From an uncultured Clostridia bacterium (lineage in GTDB: Bacteria; Bacillota; Clostridia; TANB77; CAG-508), in contig CALXAS010000029.1 of NCBI GenBank assembly GCA_944386315.1, forward strand, positions 1-12,299: a DNA stretch of 12,299 nt, written 5' to 3'. Under the pieces are notes generated by a model. That model was given only the letters and a program-made list of their open reading frames with translations, did no database searches and was not told where the DNA came from. Below, one piece after another: positions 1 through 7,437 of the stretch (within the stretch, counting starts at the first letter, position 1; each line of letters begins with the position of its first letter). A program made the position numbers and the translations under genes.

Positions 1-117
1 CCATTGAAATATAAGCAAAAACTATCAATTTCAATAAAATTCAAAAATTGCTGATAATACCCTCATAACCCGAAGGCATACAGAAAACCAAATAGATTTT
101 AACAATACAGATATACC

Positions 118-140
118 GACAAAAAAAGCATATTTTTGTC
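118..140. repeat. Small inverted repeat upstream of the YHYH gene
   Basis: GACAAAAA at 118-125 is exactly complementary to TTTTTGTC at 133-140, with a 7-base gap. A third GACAAA lies at 168-173. The arrangement could be an operator for the gene starting at 217, but a short AT-rich inverted repeat also arises by chance. The rest of 1-210 shows no gene; ATTGAAAT (3-10) pairs with ATTTCAAT (28-35), possibly the tail of an upstream unit that lies outside the window. Confidence 0.3.
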
Positions 141-192
141 AAAAAGCACAATCCATTTACAAGTTTCGACAAACTTTGCAAAAGAAAACTGA

Positions 193-210
193 TATAATCC
201 TCCTAGGGGG
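193..210 (+). promoter_or_regulatory. -10 box and ribosome binding site for the YHYH gene
   Basis: A perfect TATAAT lies at 193-198 and a purine-rich AGGGGG at 205-210. I see no good -35 at 16-18 bases. Transcription from this -10 would start about at the ribosome site, giving a leader of only some 12 bases. AGGGGG touches the ATG at 211 but lies 6 bases before the ATG at 217, which decides the start in favour of 217. Confidence 0.4.
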
Positions 211-216
211 ATGATT

Positions 217-957
217 ATGAAAAAAAGGGAAAAGATAATATCAATAATATTAGCTGTATTAAGTATAATTTCAATTGAAGTTAATACGTATGCCCATTCA
301 GGAAGAACAGATGCAAATGGAGGGCATAAAGATAATAAAAATAAAAGTGGCTTAGGAAGTTACCATTATCACTGTGGAGGGAATCCAGCTCATTTACATA
401 CAAATGGAATTTGTCCGTATTCATCTAATGAGCCTAATTCAAAAGAGACATCTAGTACGCCTGATTCAAAGGATACATCTAGTTCTTCGTCCGCAAATAC
501 AAAAGAGACACCAACGACACCAACTACTATAGAAATAACAAAACTAGAAATACAAGAAAATATAGAAAACTTGGAAGTGGGAGAGACGAAAGTATTAACA
601 GTAACAATAATACCTAGCAATGCAACAAATAAAAATCTTACTTGGAGTTCAAGTGATGAAAATATAGTTACAGTTACTGAAACAGGAGAAATTACAGCAA
701 AGAAAGCTGGAATAGCAGATATAACAGTAGCCAGCACGAATGGAAAAACAAGTACAATAAAAATAAACGTAAAAGAAACAAAAAAAGAAGTAACTAGTAG
801 TATCATAAAAACGTCAGTAACTAGTAAAACTAATAGTGTAAATGAGAATATAACAAAGAATGAAGAAGATACAAGTCTATTAGGAGGAACTCTAATATTA
901 GCATTGTTGGGAGTTGGTGGATATTTTGGTTATAAAAAGCATAAAAACACAAAATAA
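217..957 (+). CDS. Exported YHYH-domain protein with bacterial Ig-like (group 2) domain and C-terminal membrane anchor
   Basis: The start at 217 is preferred over the in-frame ATG at 211 because of ribosome-site spacing; this gives 246 residues. Residues 1-26 form a signal peptide: a KKRE basic end, a hydrophobic core, and likely cleavage after TYA. Residues 27-68 are rich in His and Cys and carry SYHYHCGG and PAHLHTNGICPY, typical of YHYH proteins of Firmicutes; the layout suggests metal binding, but no function is established to my knowledge. A Ser/Thr-rich linker (about 69-102) leads to a BIg2-like domain (about 103-190) with the typical VTIIPSNATNKNLTWSSSD and GxITAKKAGxADIT patterns. The C-terminus is a Gly/Leu-rich membrane segment (about 220-237) followed by YKKHKNTK, without an LPXTG motif. 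I infer an envelope-anchored protein facing outward. It stands alone, convergent with the minus-strand gene at 1086. Confidence 0.8.
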   Translation: MKKREKIISIILAVLSIISIEVNTYAHSGRTDANGGHKDNKNKSGLGSYHYHCGGNPAHLHTNGICPYSSNEPNSKETSSTPDSKDTSSSSSANTKETPTTPTTIEITKLEIQENIENLEVGETKVLTVTIIPSNATNKNLTWSSSDENIVTVTETGEITAKKAGIADITVASTNGKTSTIKINVKETKKEVTSSIIKTSVTSKTNSVNENITKNEEDTSLLGGTLILALLGVGGYFGYKKHKNTK

Positions 958-1064
958 CATCCAAAAATCACATCCTAAAAGCACACCAACTAGAAATTAA
1001 CACACAAGCTCTTCTAAAAATAAAAATTCGCAATAGCGGACAAAATAAAAACATGGCACTCATA

Positions 1065-1099
1065 AAGAAAAAGATTAGAACCTCTCTAATCTTTTTCTT
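1065..1099. terminator. Bidirectional intrinsic terminator between convergent genes
   Basis: A 15-bp perfect stem pairs 1065-1079 with 1085-1099 around a 5-base loop (ACCTC). The core GATTAGA/TCTAATC is flanked by an A-run on the left and a T-run on the right, so it can end transcription from both sides: the plus-strand gene ending at 957 and the minus-strand gene ending at 1086. The stop codon (1086-1088) and last codons of the minus-strand gene lie inside the stem. Confidence 0.8.
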
Positions 1100-2354
1100 C
1101 GTCCACATGTTCTCTATGTAGTTTCACTTTTTCATATAATATAGTAGCAACTTCTGGGTTGTAAGGACCGTTAAAATCCTTAATGGGTGCAAATTCGTCT
1201 TCTCTCTTTATACGAAGCAATTGAATAGAAGGGAAGAAAGCAAAAGCATCGAAAATAAAATTTTCAAACTTAAATGTATTAGGCTTTTCTGGTACTTGCT
1301 TCATTCCTTCTTCATTCACGAAGGTATTTTTCTTAAAAGCACGATGGTAGGGAAGAGTGTCTTTTGCTAATTGCTCTAAGGCACTAATATGAAAAAGATG
1401 AGAAAGTACATTAATATCGCGAAAACAATCGTGTCCGGTAGATGCATCTATTTGTGTTTTCATTTCTTCGGTTAAATAGCAACAGTCCACAATAGAAGGT
1501 TTGCCTTTTTTGGAGGCAAATATCCAATCTTTATCGTCTGGATTTTCTTTGCGAAGTGTTTTCGAAGCAGTCAAATGCCCATTTTGAATGGTAAGTCCCA
1601 ATAAAAGAGGGTCTACACCTTTTAGCAGAACATTATCAATGCCTGCAAAGAATACCCATTCAATTCCTTGCCTTTCCATGGAAGAAAGATACCCCGCCTT
1701 TGCTAAAGCAGAAAAAACATCTCCATTTCCATTAGAAGCTTCTTTAATTTTAAAAGTTTCCTCTAATACTAAATTCCCATTGGTATCAATAATCGGTAAC
1801 TCCGATTGAGAAAAGAAAAAGATAGCGTCTTTTGGATAACCAAAATAATTTTTCTGCTGAAAGAATAATTTGGTAGCCTCATCGTTATAAATACTAGTCA
1901 TAATATACCAGGGAATAGTGGTTTGCATGGTATCATTGATTTCTTTTAAATTGTCACAAATAATTTCAAATAAGGATTTTTTAGGTTTCAAATCTAACTC
2001 AAAAGTACCTTTAGGTCCTTTATAACCAAGTCTAGTTCCTTGACCTCCTGCCAGTGTAACCATTGCTACTTTTCCTTTAGAAATAGCAGCATTTCCTATT
2101 TTTTCAAAACTATTTATTTCAGAAGAAGAAAGCTCTTCTTTGTCGGTATAGGGCAAAGCAGATAAATCATGAGGAGAGATGACCTCATCTATTTTAGAAT
2201 GGTTATATAATTGTAAAATTTGTGCAAAATCAATAGAAAGAATTTGACTCACGAGAGAGTGTTTTTCTTCTTCCGTCAGTTCTTCCCAAAAATTCCATAA
2301 ATGCTCTTGGTGATACTGTTTTAAAATTTGTTTTGCCAGATCGATATCTTCCAT
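1086..2354 (-). CDS. Eukaryote-type UDP-N-acetylhexosamine pyrophosphorylase (UDPGP/UAP1 family)
   Basis: This should be a cytoplasmic nucleotidyltransferase that joins UTP and a hexosamine (or hexose) 1-phosphate to give a UDP-sugar and pyrophosphate. Counting from the upstream ATG at 2363, the nucleotide-binding LAGGQGTRLG is at 104-113, followed by PKGTFEL (118-124). Further matches to UAP1 enzymes are PWYIMTS, the substrate-loop NGNGDVF, GIDNVLLK, NTFKFENFIFDAF and REDEFAPIKD. UDP-GlcNAc is the best guess for the product; UDP-glucose cannot be excluded. About 420 residues is slightly shorter than the eukaryotic enzymes, as is usual for bacterial members. AAAGG abuts the ATG at 2363, whereas the ATG at 2354 has normal spacing, so 2354 is preferred. 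The phosphoesterase gene lies 81-90 bases upstream; that gap holds only an AT-rich TTGTTA/TAACAA inverted repeat (2416-2435), so co-transcription is possible. Confidence 0.85.
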   Translation of the reverse strand: MEDIDLAKQILKQYHQEHLWNFWEELTEEEKHSLVSQILSIDFAQILQLYNHSKIDEVISPHDLSALPYTDKEELSSSEINSFEKIGNAAISKGKVAMVTLAGGQGTRLGYKGPKGTFELDLKPKKSLFEIICDNLKEINDTMQTTIPWYIMTSIYNDEATKLFFQQKNYFGYPKDAIFFFSQSELPIIDTNGNLVLEETFKIKEASNGNGDVFSALAKAGYLSSMERQGIEWVFFAGIDNVLLKGVDPLLLGLTIQNGHLTASKTLRKENPDDKDWIFASKKGKPSIVDCCYLTEEMKTQIDASTGHDCFRDINVLSHLFHISALEQLAKDTLPYHRAFKKNTFVNEEGMKQVPEKPNTFKFENFIFDAFAFFPSIQLLRIKREDEFAPIKDFNGPYNPEVATILYEKVKLHREHVDEEKD

Positions 2355-2444
2355 AAATTCCATCCTTTATTTTTCTTTATTTTATCGAAAATTTATATAA
2401 AATAAAGTTTTTTTCTTGTTATATCATATTAACAATATACAAAA

Positions 2445-3239
2445 CTAGTGAATTGCGGTTTGCAAAGTTCGAATAATAATTTCTTTATTAGGCATATCCG
2501 AAGCCTCTAAATATTCAATTTCTTTACCAATGTCAAAAGGTAGTCTTACAAAAGTAAAAGAAAGAGAAGAAAGTGTAGGAGAGTCTAAATCTCCTTCTAA
2601 AATAACGTAAGAAGACATGGTAGAAAAGCGATTAGTAGGATCATTTTCATCTTCATTTAGCATTTCTGTGGGGATACCCACACTACCTACATTAAAAACG
2701 GTTTTGTTACCAAAACGGAAAAGATTAGGTGTATGCAGATGTCCATAACCAATGACATCTGGAGTAGAATCCTCTGTGCTTTTTCCTAGAAATTCTGTAT
2801 TTTTAAATAACTCTTCTGGGTTAGTAATAATGTGGTTAAAATACCTAGAATCACTGTTAGAGTAAACAGGATTAAAAATATCTTCTAGCCCAGAAGGAGA
2901 AGCATGAAAAAGGCGAATAAGATGACCACTCATATAAAAGTCGTAAGAAATAGGGCAATGATGGATAAAGTTGGCACGTTCTTCACCAATTTTATCTCTA
3001 CTCCAAAAACGCCCATATTCCACACCAGGTCTGCAAATAACAGCATCGCAGTTTCCTTTTATAATAACATCACATTTTTCTCTTAATAAATCGATTACTT
3101 TGTCAGGATTCGCACATTTGATAACGCAATCTCCTAAACAATAAATTTTATGAATTTGTCTTTTTTCTATATCTTCCATAACAGCCTTTAGTGCTGTTAT
3201 ATTTCCATGAACATCCGAAAGAATAGCTACTCTATCCAT
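2445..3239 (-). CDS. Calcineurin-like metallophosphoesterase (YfcE/Metallophos_2 type)
   Basis: A soluble two-metal phosphoesterase of 264 residues. The metal-ligand motifs are in the family order: DVH (D9, H11), GD (D37), GNCD (N63), a histidine at 112 (LFHASP), and GHLH (H167, H169), followed by FNVGSVG. The fourth motif reads GHLH where GHTH is usual; both histidines are kept. The start is fixed by AAGGAG about seven bases before the ATG. The substrate is unknown: family members act on phosphodiesters, nucleotides or phosphoproteins. The insert between motifs III and IV (about 66-160) is longer than in minimal YfcE proteins and may shape specificity. It is the first gene of a two-gene minus-strand group with the UDP-sugar pyrophosphorylase, but no functional link is evident. 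Confidence 0.85.
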   Translation of the reverse strand: MDRVAILSDVHGNITALKAVMEDIEKRQIHKIYCLGDCVIKCANPDKVIDLLREKCDVIIKGNCDAVICRPGVEYGRFWSRDKIGEERANFIHHCPISYDFYMSGHLIRLFHASPSGLEDIFNPVYSNSDSRYFNHIITNPEELFKNTEFLGKSTEDSTPDVIGYGHLHTPNLFRFGNKTVFNVGSVGIPTEMLNEDENDPTNRFSTMSSYVILEGDLDSPTLSSLSFTFVRLPFDIGKEIEYLEASDMPNKEIIIRTLQTAIH

Positions 3240-3273
3240 TTTCTACTCCTTCTTTATTATATAAAAGAAAATC

Positions 3274-3302
3274 TATATAATAAAACCTTTATTTTATGTC
3301 AC
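3274..3302 (-). promoter_or_regulatory. Candidate promoter of the phosphoesterase gene
   Basis: On the minus strand GTGACA (3297-3302) is followed after 17 bases by TATATA (3274-3279). A better -10 (TATAAT, 3256-3261) has no matching -35 and would start transcription inside the ribosome site. The region is very AT-rich, so the choice is weak. Confidence 0.3.
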
Positions 3303-3366
3303 AATTATATAACAAAATCACATAACTTACAAGGATAAGATAAGGTAAAAATGGAAATAATGTGAG

Positions 3367-3607
3367 TAGATAATGGTTTTCTATAAAAGTTTGATTTTTA
3401 AATCCTAGAGAATAGGTATATTTAGAAAATTTTTGTAGAACCGCGTAGCGATCAAACGAGCCTTGTATAAGGCGAGTGCGATTGAAGCAACCTACCGCAA
3501 AATGTCTGCTATACGACATTTTGCATCAAAGGTTGCGACAACAAGGTTCAAAAAAATTAGATAAATATACCTGTTCTCTAAGAAAAAACTAAGAAAACCA
3601 CTATCTA
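3367..3607. mobile_element. MITE-like palindromic element, 241 bp
   Basis: The ends are inverted repeats: TAGATAATGGTTTTCT (3367-3382) against AGAAAACCACTATCTA (3592-3607), with one mismatch. A second block repeats the symmetry further in (3406-3424 against 3562-3580, 19 bases, one mismatch), and a third (GAACC/GGTTC) follows. The interior has nested hairpins: GCCTT/AAGGC with a 4-base loop (3460-3473), GCAACCT (3487-3493) pairing with AGGTTGC (3530-3536), and inside it a perfect 10-bp stem GCAAAATGTC/GACATTTTGC (3497-3524). The element is visibly more GC-rich than its surroundings and encodes no credible protein. TA at each edge is compatible with a TA target duplication as made by IS630/Tc1-type transposases, but that is inference from two bases. 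It lies between divergent genes, ending 24 bases before the EAL gene. A structured RNA is the alternative reading. Confidence 0.7.
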
Positions 3608-3631
3608 ATAAAAATAGAAAGAAGAAAAAGA

Positions 3632-4372
3632 ATGAACCAAACACAAATAGAACAAGCTTTAGAAAATAAAGAAATAAAAGTGTATTTGCAACCACAGTTT
3701 GATTTAACCACAGAAAAATTAGTGGGTGCAGAAAGCCTTGTGCGATGGCAGAAAGGTGCTATTATGGTACCACCAAGTAGTTTTATTCCTTTTTGTGAGC
3801 AAACAGGCTTTATTACCCAAATAGACCAATATGTATTAGAAACCGTATGCCAGCATATGCAAAAATGGAAACAAAAAATACCTATTGCAGTAAATGAATC
3901 GAGAAGGCATTTATACAATTCCCATCATGTAGAAGAATTAGAGCAAACTATCAGAAAATACGGAATAGAAGCAAAATATATAGAATTGGAGATGACAGAA
4001 ACAGCAATTGTGCATGATATAGAAGCGGCAAAAGAAGCAGAAAGAAAGGTACATGCTCTAGGCTTTAAAGTGGCCATGGATGATTTTGGAACAGGTTATT
4101 CTTCCTTTAGCATGTTAAGGCAAATAGAAATTGACATTTTAAAAATAGATAAATCTTTTGTAGATGAAGTAACGCAAGATAAAAGGGGAAAAATTATCAT
4201 AGAAACCATAATTAGCATGGCAAAAAAATTAAAAATGACTACTATTGCAGAAGGAATAGAGACAAAAGAGCAAGCAGAGTATTTAAAAACCATAGGCTGT
4301 GATATAGCACAAGGCTATTATTATGCACTTCCTATGGCGATAGAAGAATTTGAAAGACGATATTTAGCATGA
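3632..4372 (+). CDS. Stand-alone EAL-domain cyclic-di-GMP phosphodiesterase
   Basis: It should hydrolyse c-di-GMP to pGpG in the cytoplasm. The 246 residues are almost entirely an EAL domain. All catalytic positions are present with the spacing known from RocR: E34 (ESLVR, the 'EAL' glutamate), N88, E120 and E123 in ELEMTE, D150-D151 in DDFGTGYSS, K171 in LKID, E207 in AEGIE and Q227 before GYY. An active enzyme is therefore predicted. The loop after VRW is a few residues shorter than usual, and the normal VNLS reads VNES. There is no sensory, GGDEF or membrane part; the protein starts where the linker of a GGDEF-EAL protein would be. The ribosome site is weak (purine-rich, no GGAGG), yet the ATG is the first possible start in an open frame that begins at 3593. 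The MITE-like element just upstream may supply or have displaced its promoter. Confidence 0.9.
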   Translation: MNQTQIEQALENKEIKVYLQPQFDLTTEKLVGAESLVRWQKGAIMVPPSSFIPFCEQTGFITQIDQYVLETVCQHMQKWKQKIPIAVNESRRHLYNSHHVEELEQTIRKYGIEAKYIELEMTETAIVHDIEAAKEAERKVHALGFKVAMDDFGTGYSSFSMLRQIEIDILKIDKSFVDEVTQDKRGKIIIETIISMAKKLKMTTIAEGIETKEQAEYLKTIGCDIAQGYYYALPMAIEEFERRYLA

Positions 4373-4388
4373 AATAAAAAGCAAACCA

Positions 4389-4406
4389 TACAATAGAAAA
4401 AGGAGG
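4389..4406 (+). promoter_or_regulatory. Possible -10 box and strong ribosome site before the SOD-like gene
   Basis: TACAAT (4389-4394) is followed by AGGAGG (4401-4406), eight bases before the ATG at 4414. A TTAGCA at 4364-4369 is the best -35 but at 19 bases. Read-through from the EAL gene, which ends 41 bases upstream, is equally possible. Confidence 0.3.
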
Positions 4407-4413
4407 TGAGCAA

Positions 4414-4773
4414 ATGTTAAAAATGATAGAATTACCTTATCCAACCAATGCATTAGAACCCTATTATAGTCAGGAAACATTAGAATTACATTATCAAATT
4501 TTATACAAAGGATATGTTGATAATACCAATAAAACACAAGAACAATTAGCACAGGCAAGAAAAAATAAAGATTTTTCTAATATAAAATGCTTGGAGAAAA
4601 ATTTAAGTTTATGGGATTGTATTCCCGTTTTAGTATTAGATATGTGGGAGCATTCCTACTATTTACAATATAAAACAAAAAGACCGGATTATGTACAAAA
4701 CTATTGGAATATAGTAAATTGGAATGTGGTAAATAAAAGATGGGAAAAAATACAAAAAAATGATGAAAGATAA
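4414..4773 (+). CDS. Miniature Fe/Mn superoxide dismutase-like protein lacking a metal ligand
   Basis: At 119 residues this is little more than half the usual 200 or so, yet both ends match Fe/Mn SOD clearly. The N-terminal helix (ELPYPTNALEPYYSQETLELH) places H26 exactly at the first metal ligand, and Y34 at the gateway tyrosine. The C-terminal signature VLDMWEHSYYLQYKTKRPDY gives ligands D76 and H80, then the NIVNWNVVNKRW end. The second helix survives as KNLSLW (62-67), where the family has NHSLFW: the ligand His is Leu64. About 80 residues that normally lie between that Trp and the DxWEH motif, including the outer-sphere Gln region, are missing. Three of four ligands remain, so normal dismutase chemistry is doubtful. 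A strong AGGAGG site and a clean reading frame argue for a real, selected gene rather than a decaying one. It sits between the EAL and P-ATPase genes. Confidence 0.75.
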   Translation: MLKMIELPYPTNALEPYYSQETLELHYQILYKGYVDNTNKTQEQLAQARKNKDFSNIKCLEKNLSLWDCIPVLVLDMWEHSYYLQYKTKRPDYVQNYWNIVNWNVVNKRWEKIQKNDER

Positions 4774-4790
4774 AAAATTCGTGTTATAAT
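4763..4790 (+). promoter_or_regulatory. Promoter of the P-type ATPase gene (extended -10)
   Basis: TATAAT at 4785-4790 is preceded by TGT (4782-4784), an extended -10. ATGAAA (4763-4768) is a 4-of-6 -35 at 16 bases. It overlaps the end of the SOD-like gene. A leader of about 20 bases follows, with AGGAGG at 4801-4806 before the ATG at 4816. No M-box riboswitch fits in the space. Confidence 0.6.
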
Positions 4791-4815
4791 AGGGTAGCAA
4801 AGGAGGAAAAATAAC

Positions 4816-7437
4816 ATGGCTGATAGAGAAGAAAAAATAGATATTGAAAAATTGTATGGGAGAGAAGCATTTGCTTCAGTAGAAGAATGGAAAGAAGAAC
4901 AAAATATAGATGTAGAAAAGGGATTAAATAGTGCGCAAGTAGCTGATAATAGTAAAAAATACGGAAAAAATGAAATGAAACAAAAAAAGCCAAAGAAGTG
5001 GTATCATTATTTGATAGAAAGTTTCATTAGTCCATTTAACTTAATTTTATTAGGTATCACAGTGGTTCTTTTCTACACAGATGTGTATTTAAGCAGTCCA
5101 CCTAGCTATGCCAACATTACAGTTATTCTACTATTAGTAATCATTAGCACCCTATTAGAGTTTTTTGAAGTGTATCGCTCTAATCAAGCAGCAGAAAAAC
5201 TAAAGAGTATGGTAGAAGCAAAAGCAACAGTATTAAGAGACGGAAAAGAGCAAAAAATACCTATGTCAGAGATAGTAGTAGGCGATATTTTACTATTATC
5301 CGCAGGGGACATTATACCAGCAGATTTGAAAGTGCTAGAAGCAAAAGACTTATATGTGAATCAGTCTTCTTTAACAGGAGAATCTGATAGTGTAAGAAAA
5401 GTAGAAAAAACACAAATGGAAACAAAAGAGGATTTAGAATTTATTACAGACTTAGATACTATTTGCTTTATGGGAACAAATGTAATGAGTGGATATGGAA
5501 AAGCAGTAGTAATTAAAGTAGGAGATAATACCTATTTTGGAAAAGTAGCAAATACCATTCAAACAGGAAAGCCTAAAACAGCTTTTCAAAAAGGAATAGA
5601 AAGTGTTAGTAAATTATTAATACGTTTTATGTTGGTACTAATTCCCATCACTTTTATGATAAATGTAGCAAGACATGGTGTGTTGGTAGCGTTCACTTTT
5701 TCTGTAGCAATTGCTATTGGAATTACACCTTTATTACTACCAGTGTTATTATCCTCTAGTTTGGCAAAAGGTGCAAACCGTATGGCAAAGAAAAAGACCA
5801 TTATCAAGAAACTAGATGCTATCCAAAGTTTTGGCGCTATGAATATCTTATGTACAGATAAAACAGGAACGCTAACAGAAGATAAGATTGTGCTAGAAAA
5901 ATACTTAGATGTTCACGGAAAAGAAGACAAAAGAATATTAAAACATGTTTTTCTAAATAGCTATTTCCAAACAGGTTTAGAAGGAAATATAGATGTAGCC
6001 ATTGTAGAAAGAGCTAAAAAGGAAGGCATAGCAGAAATAGTAGAAAACTATGAAAAAATAGATGAAATACCATTTGATTTTTCTAGGAGAAGATTATCTG
6101 TTGTTGTAAAAGATAAGCAAAATAAAAAACAATTAATTACCAAAGGAGCCATAGAAGAAATCTTAGAAATATGTAGTTTTGTAGATGATAAAGGACAAGT
6201 AAGTAGTATGACACCTGCCTTAAAAAAAGGAATATTAGAACAGGCAAAGCAGATGAATAAAGAGGGCTTACGTGTATTAGGGGTATGTCAAAAAAATAAC
6301 ATAGAAAAAGTAGAACATTTTGCTGTACAAGATGAAAAAGACATGGTATTGTTAGGATTTATAGGATTTTTAGATCCACCAAAAGAGAGTGCAAAAGAAA
6401 CCATTAAAAACTTAAATAAGCATGGTATAAGAGTCATTGTATTAACCGGAGATAATGAATATGTTACCAAAGCAGTGTGCGAAAGGGTAAACATTAATGC
6501 AAAAAGAATTGTATTGGGTAACCAAATAGATAAATTATCCGATATAGGAGTAAAAAGACTACTTCGTAATACCAATGTATTTGCCAAATTATCTCCTATT
6601 CAAAAAGCGAGAATTGTTAGAATTTTAGGAGAAGCAGGTAATGTAGTAGGTTATATGGGAGATGGTATTAATGATAGTCCATCCCTAGTAAATGCAGAAG
6701 TAGGTATATCGGTAGACACCGCCGTAGATATAGCAAAAGAAACAGCAGATATTATTCTATTAGAAAAAGATTTAGATGTATTAAGACAAGGTGTAATAGA
6801 AGGAAGAAGAACTTTTGGTAATTTATTAAAATATATCAAAATGGCAGCTAGCTTTAACTTCGGTGAGGTAACCTCTGTATTAATTGCCAGCATCTTTTTG
6901 CCATTCTTCCCGATTACCCCAATTCAATTATTAGTACAAAGCTTGTTATATGATATAGGACAGTTATCTTTGCCAACCGATAATGTAGATGAAGAATATT
7001 TAGAAAAACCAAGAAGATGGGATATGAAAAGCTTAAAAAGATTTATGCTATATATGGGACCAACTAGTTCTATTTTCGATTTATTAATCTTCTGGCTTTT
7101 ATGGTTTGTGTTTGATATTAGAGAGGGGCAAGCAGCATTATTCCAAAGTATCTGGTTCTCTTATGGAATTGTATCTAATTTAATAGGACTTCATATTATT
7201 AGAACAGCTAAAATTCCATTTTTAGAAAGCCATGCATCTAAAACCGTGTACTTATTTACTTTTGCATTGTGTGCGGTAGCGGTATGCATACCATTTACTT
7301 TTATAGGAGAATTCTTAGGATTAGTACCATTAACACCAACCTTTATAGGACTTATTTTTGTTATACCAATCCTATATTGTTTTGTAGCTTTAATTGTAAA
7401 AAAATTATATATACGCAAATTCGGCGATTGGATTTAA
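4816..7437 (+). CDS. mgtA: MgtA-type (P3B) cation-translocating P-type ATPase, probably Mg2+
   Basis: An inner-membrane ATP-driven cation importer of 873 residues, full length for MgtA/MgtB. In order: a soluble N-terminus, M1-M2 (about 71-118), actuator motif TGES (187-190), M3-M4 (about 268-318), phosphorylation site DKTGT with D348, nucleotide-binding KGA (K443), TGDN (544-547), hinge GDGIND (615-620), and M5-M10. Long stretches around DKTGT and the M5-M6 DNVDEEYLEKPRRW follow enterobacterial MgtA closely. Two intramembrane positions differ: the M4 motif TPEMLPM reads TPLLLPV (304-310), losing the Glu, and the M5 motif NFGNV reads NFGEV, gaining Glu684. A changed ion site or ion is therefore possible. 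AGGAGG gives the start, and an extended -10 promoter lies just upstream. No Mg2+-sensing leader is visible. The C-terminus (KKLYIRKFGDWI) is complete, and the stop codon is followed at once by a gene remnant in the same frame. Confidence 0.92.
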   Translation: MADREEKIDIEKLYGREAFASVEEWKEEQNIDVEKGLNSAQVADNSKKYGKNEMKQKKPKKWYHYLIESFISPFNLILLGITVVLFYTDVYLSSPPSYANITVILLLVIISTLLEFFEVYRSNQAAEKLKSMVEAKATVLRDGKEQKIPMSEIVVGDILLLSAGDIIPADLKVLEAKDLYVNQSSLTGESDSVRKVEKTQMETKEDLEFITDLDTICFMGTNVMSGYGKAVVIKVGDNTYFGKVANTIQTGKPKTAFQKGIESVSKLLIRFMLVLIPITFMINVARHGVLVAFTFSVAIAIGITPLLLPVLLSSSLAKGANRMAKKKTIIKKLDAIQSFGAMNILCTDKTGTLTEDKIVLEKYLDVHGKEDKRILKHVFLNSYFQTGLEGNIDVAIVERAKKEGIAEIVENYEKIDEIPFDFSRRRLSVVVKDKQNKKQLITKGAIEEILEICSFVDDKGQVSSMTPALKKGILEQAKQMNKEGLRVLGVCQKNNIEKVEHFAVQDEKDMVLLGFIGFLDPPKESAKETIKNLNKHGIRVIVLTGDNEYVTKAVCERVNINAKRIVLGNQIDKLSDIGVKRLLRNTNVFAKLSPIQKARIVRILGEAGNVVGYMGDGINDSPSLVNAEVGISVDTAVDIAKETADIILLEKDLDVLRQGVIEGRRTFGNLLKYIKMAASFNFGEVTSVLIASIFLPFFPITPIQLLVQSLLYDIGQLSLPTDNVDEEYLEKPRRWDMKSLKRFMLYMGPTSSIFDLLIFWLLWFVFDIREGQAALFQSIWFSYGIVSNLIGLHIIRTAKIPFLESHASKTVYLFTFALCAVAVCIPFTFIGEFLGLVPLTPTFIGLIFVIPILYCFVALIVKKLYIRKFGDWI

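Noticed and set aside
3289..3695. Two overlapping minus-strand open frames of 67-76 codons
   Set aside because: They lie across the MITE-like element and the EAL gene start, have no ribosome site, and are rich in Phe/Leu as expected from antisense of A-rich DNA.
4774..4815. M-box (Mg2+) riboswitch before the MgtA-type gene
   Set aside because: Only 42 bases separate the two genes, far too short, and the space is filled by a promoter and ribosome site.
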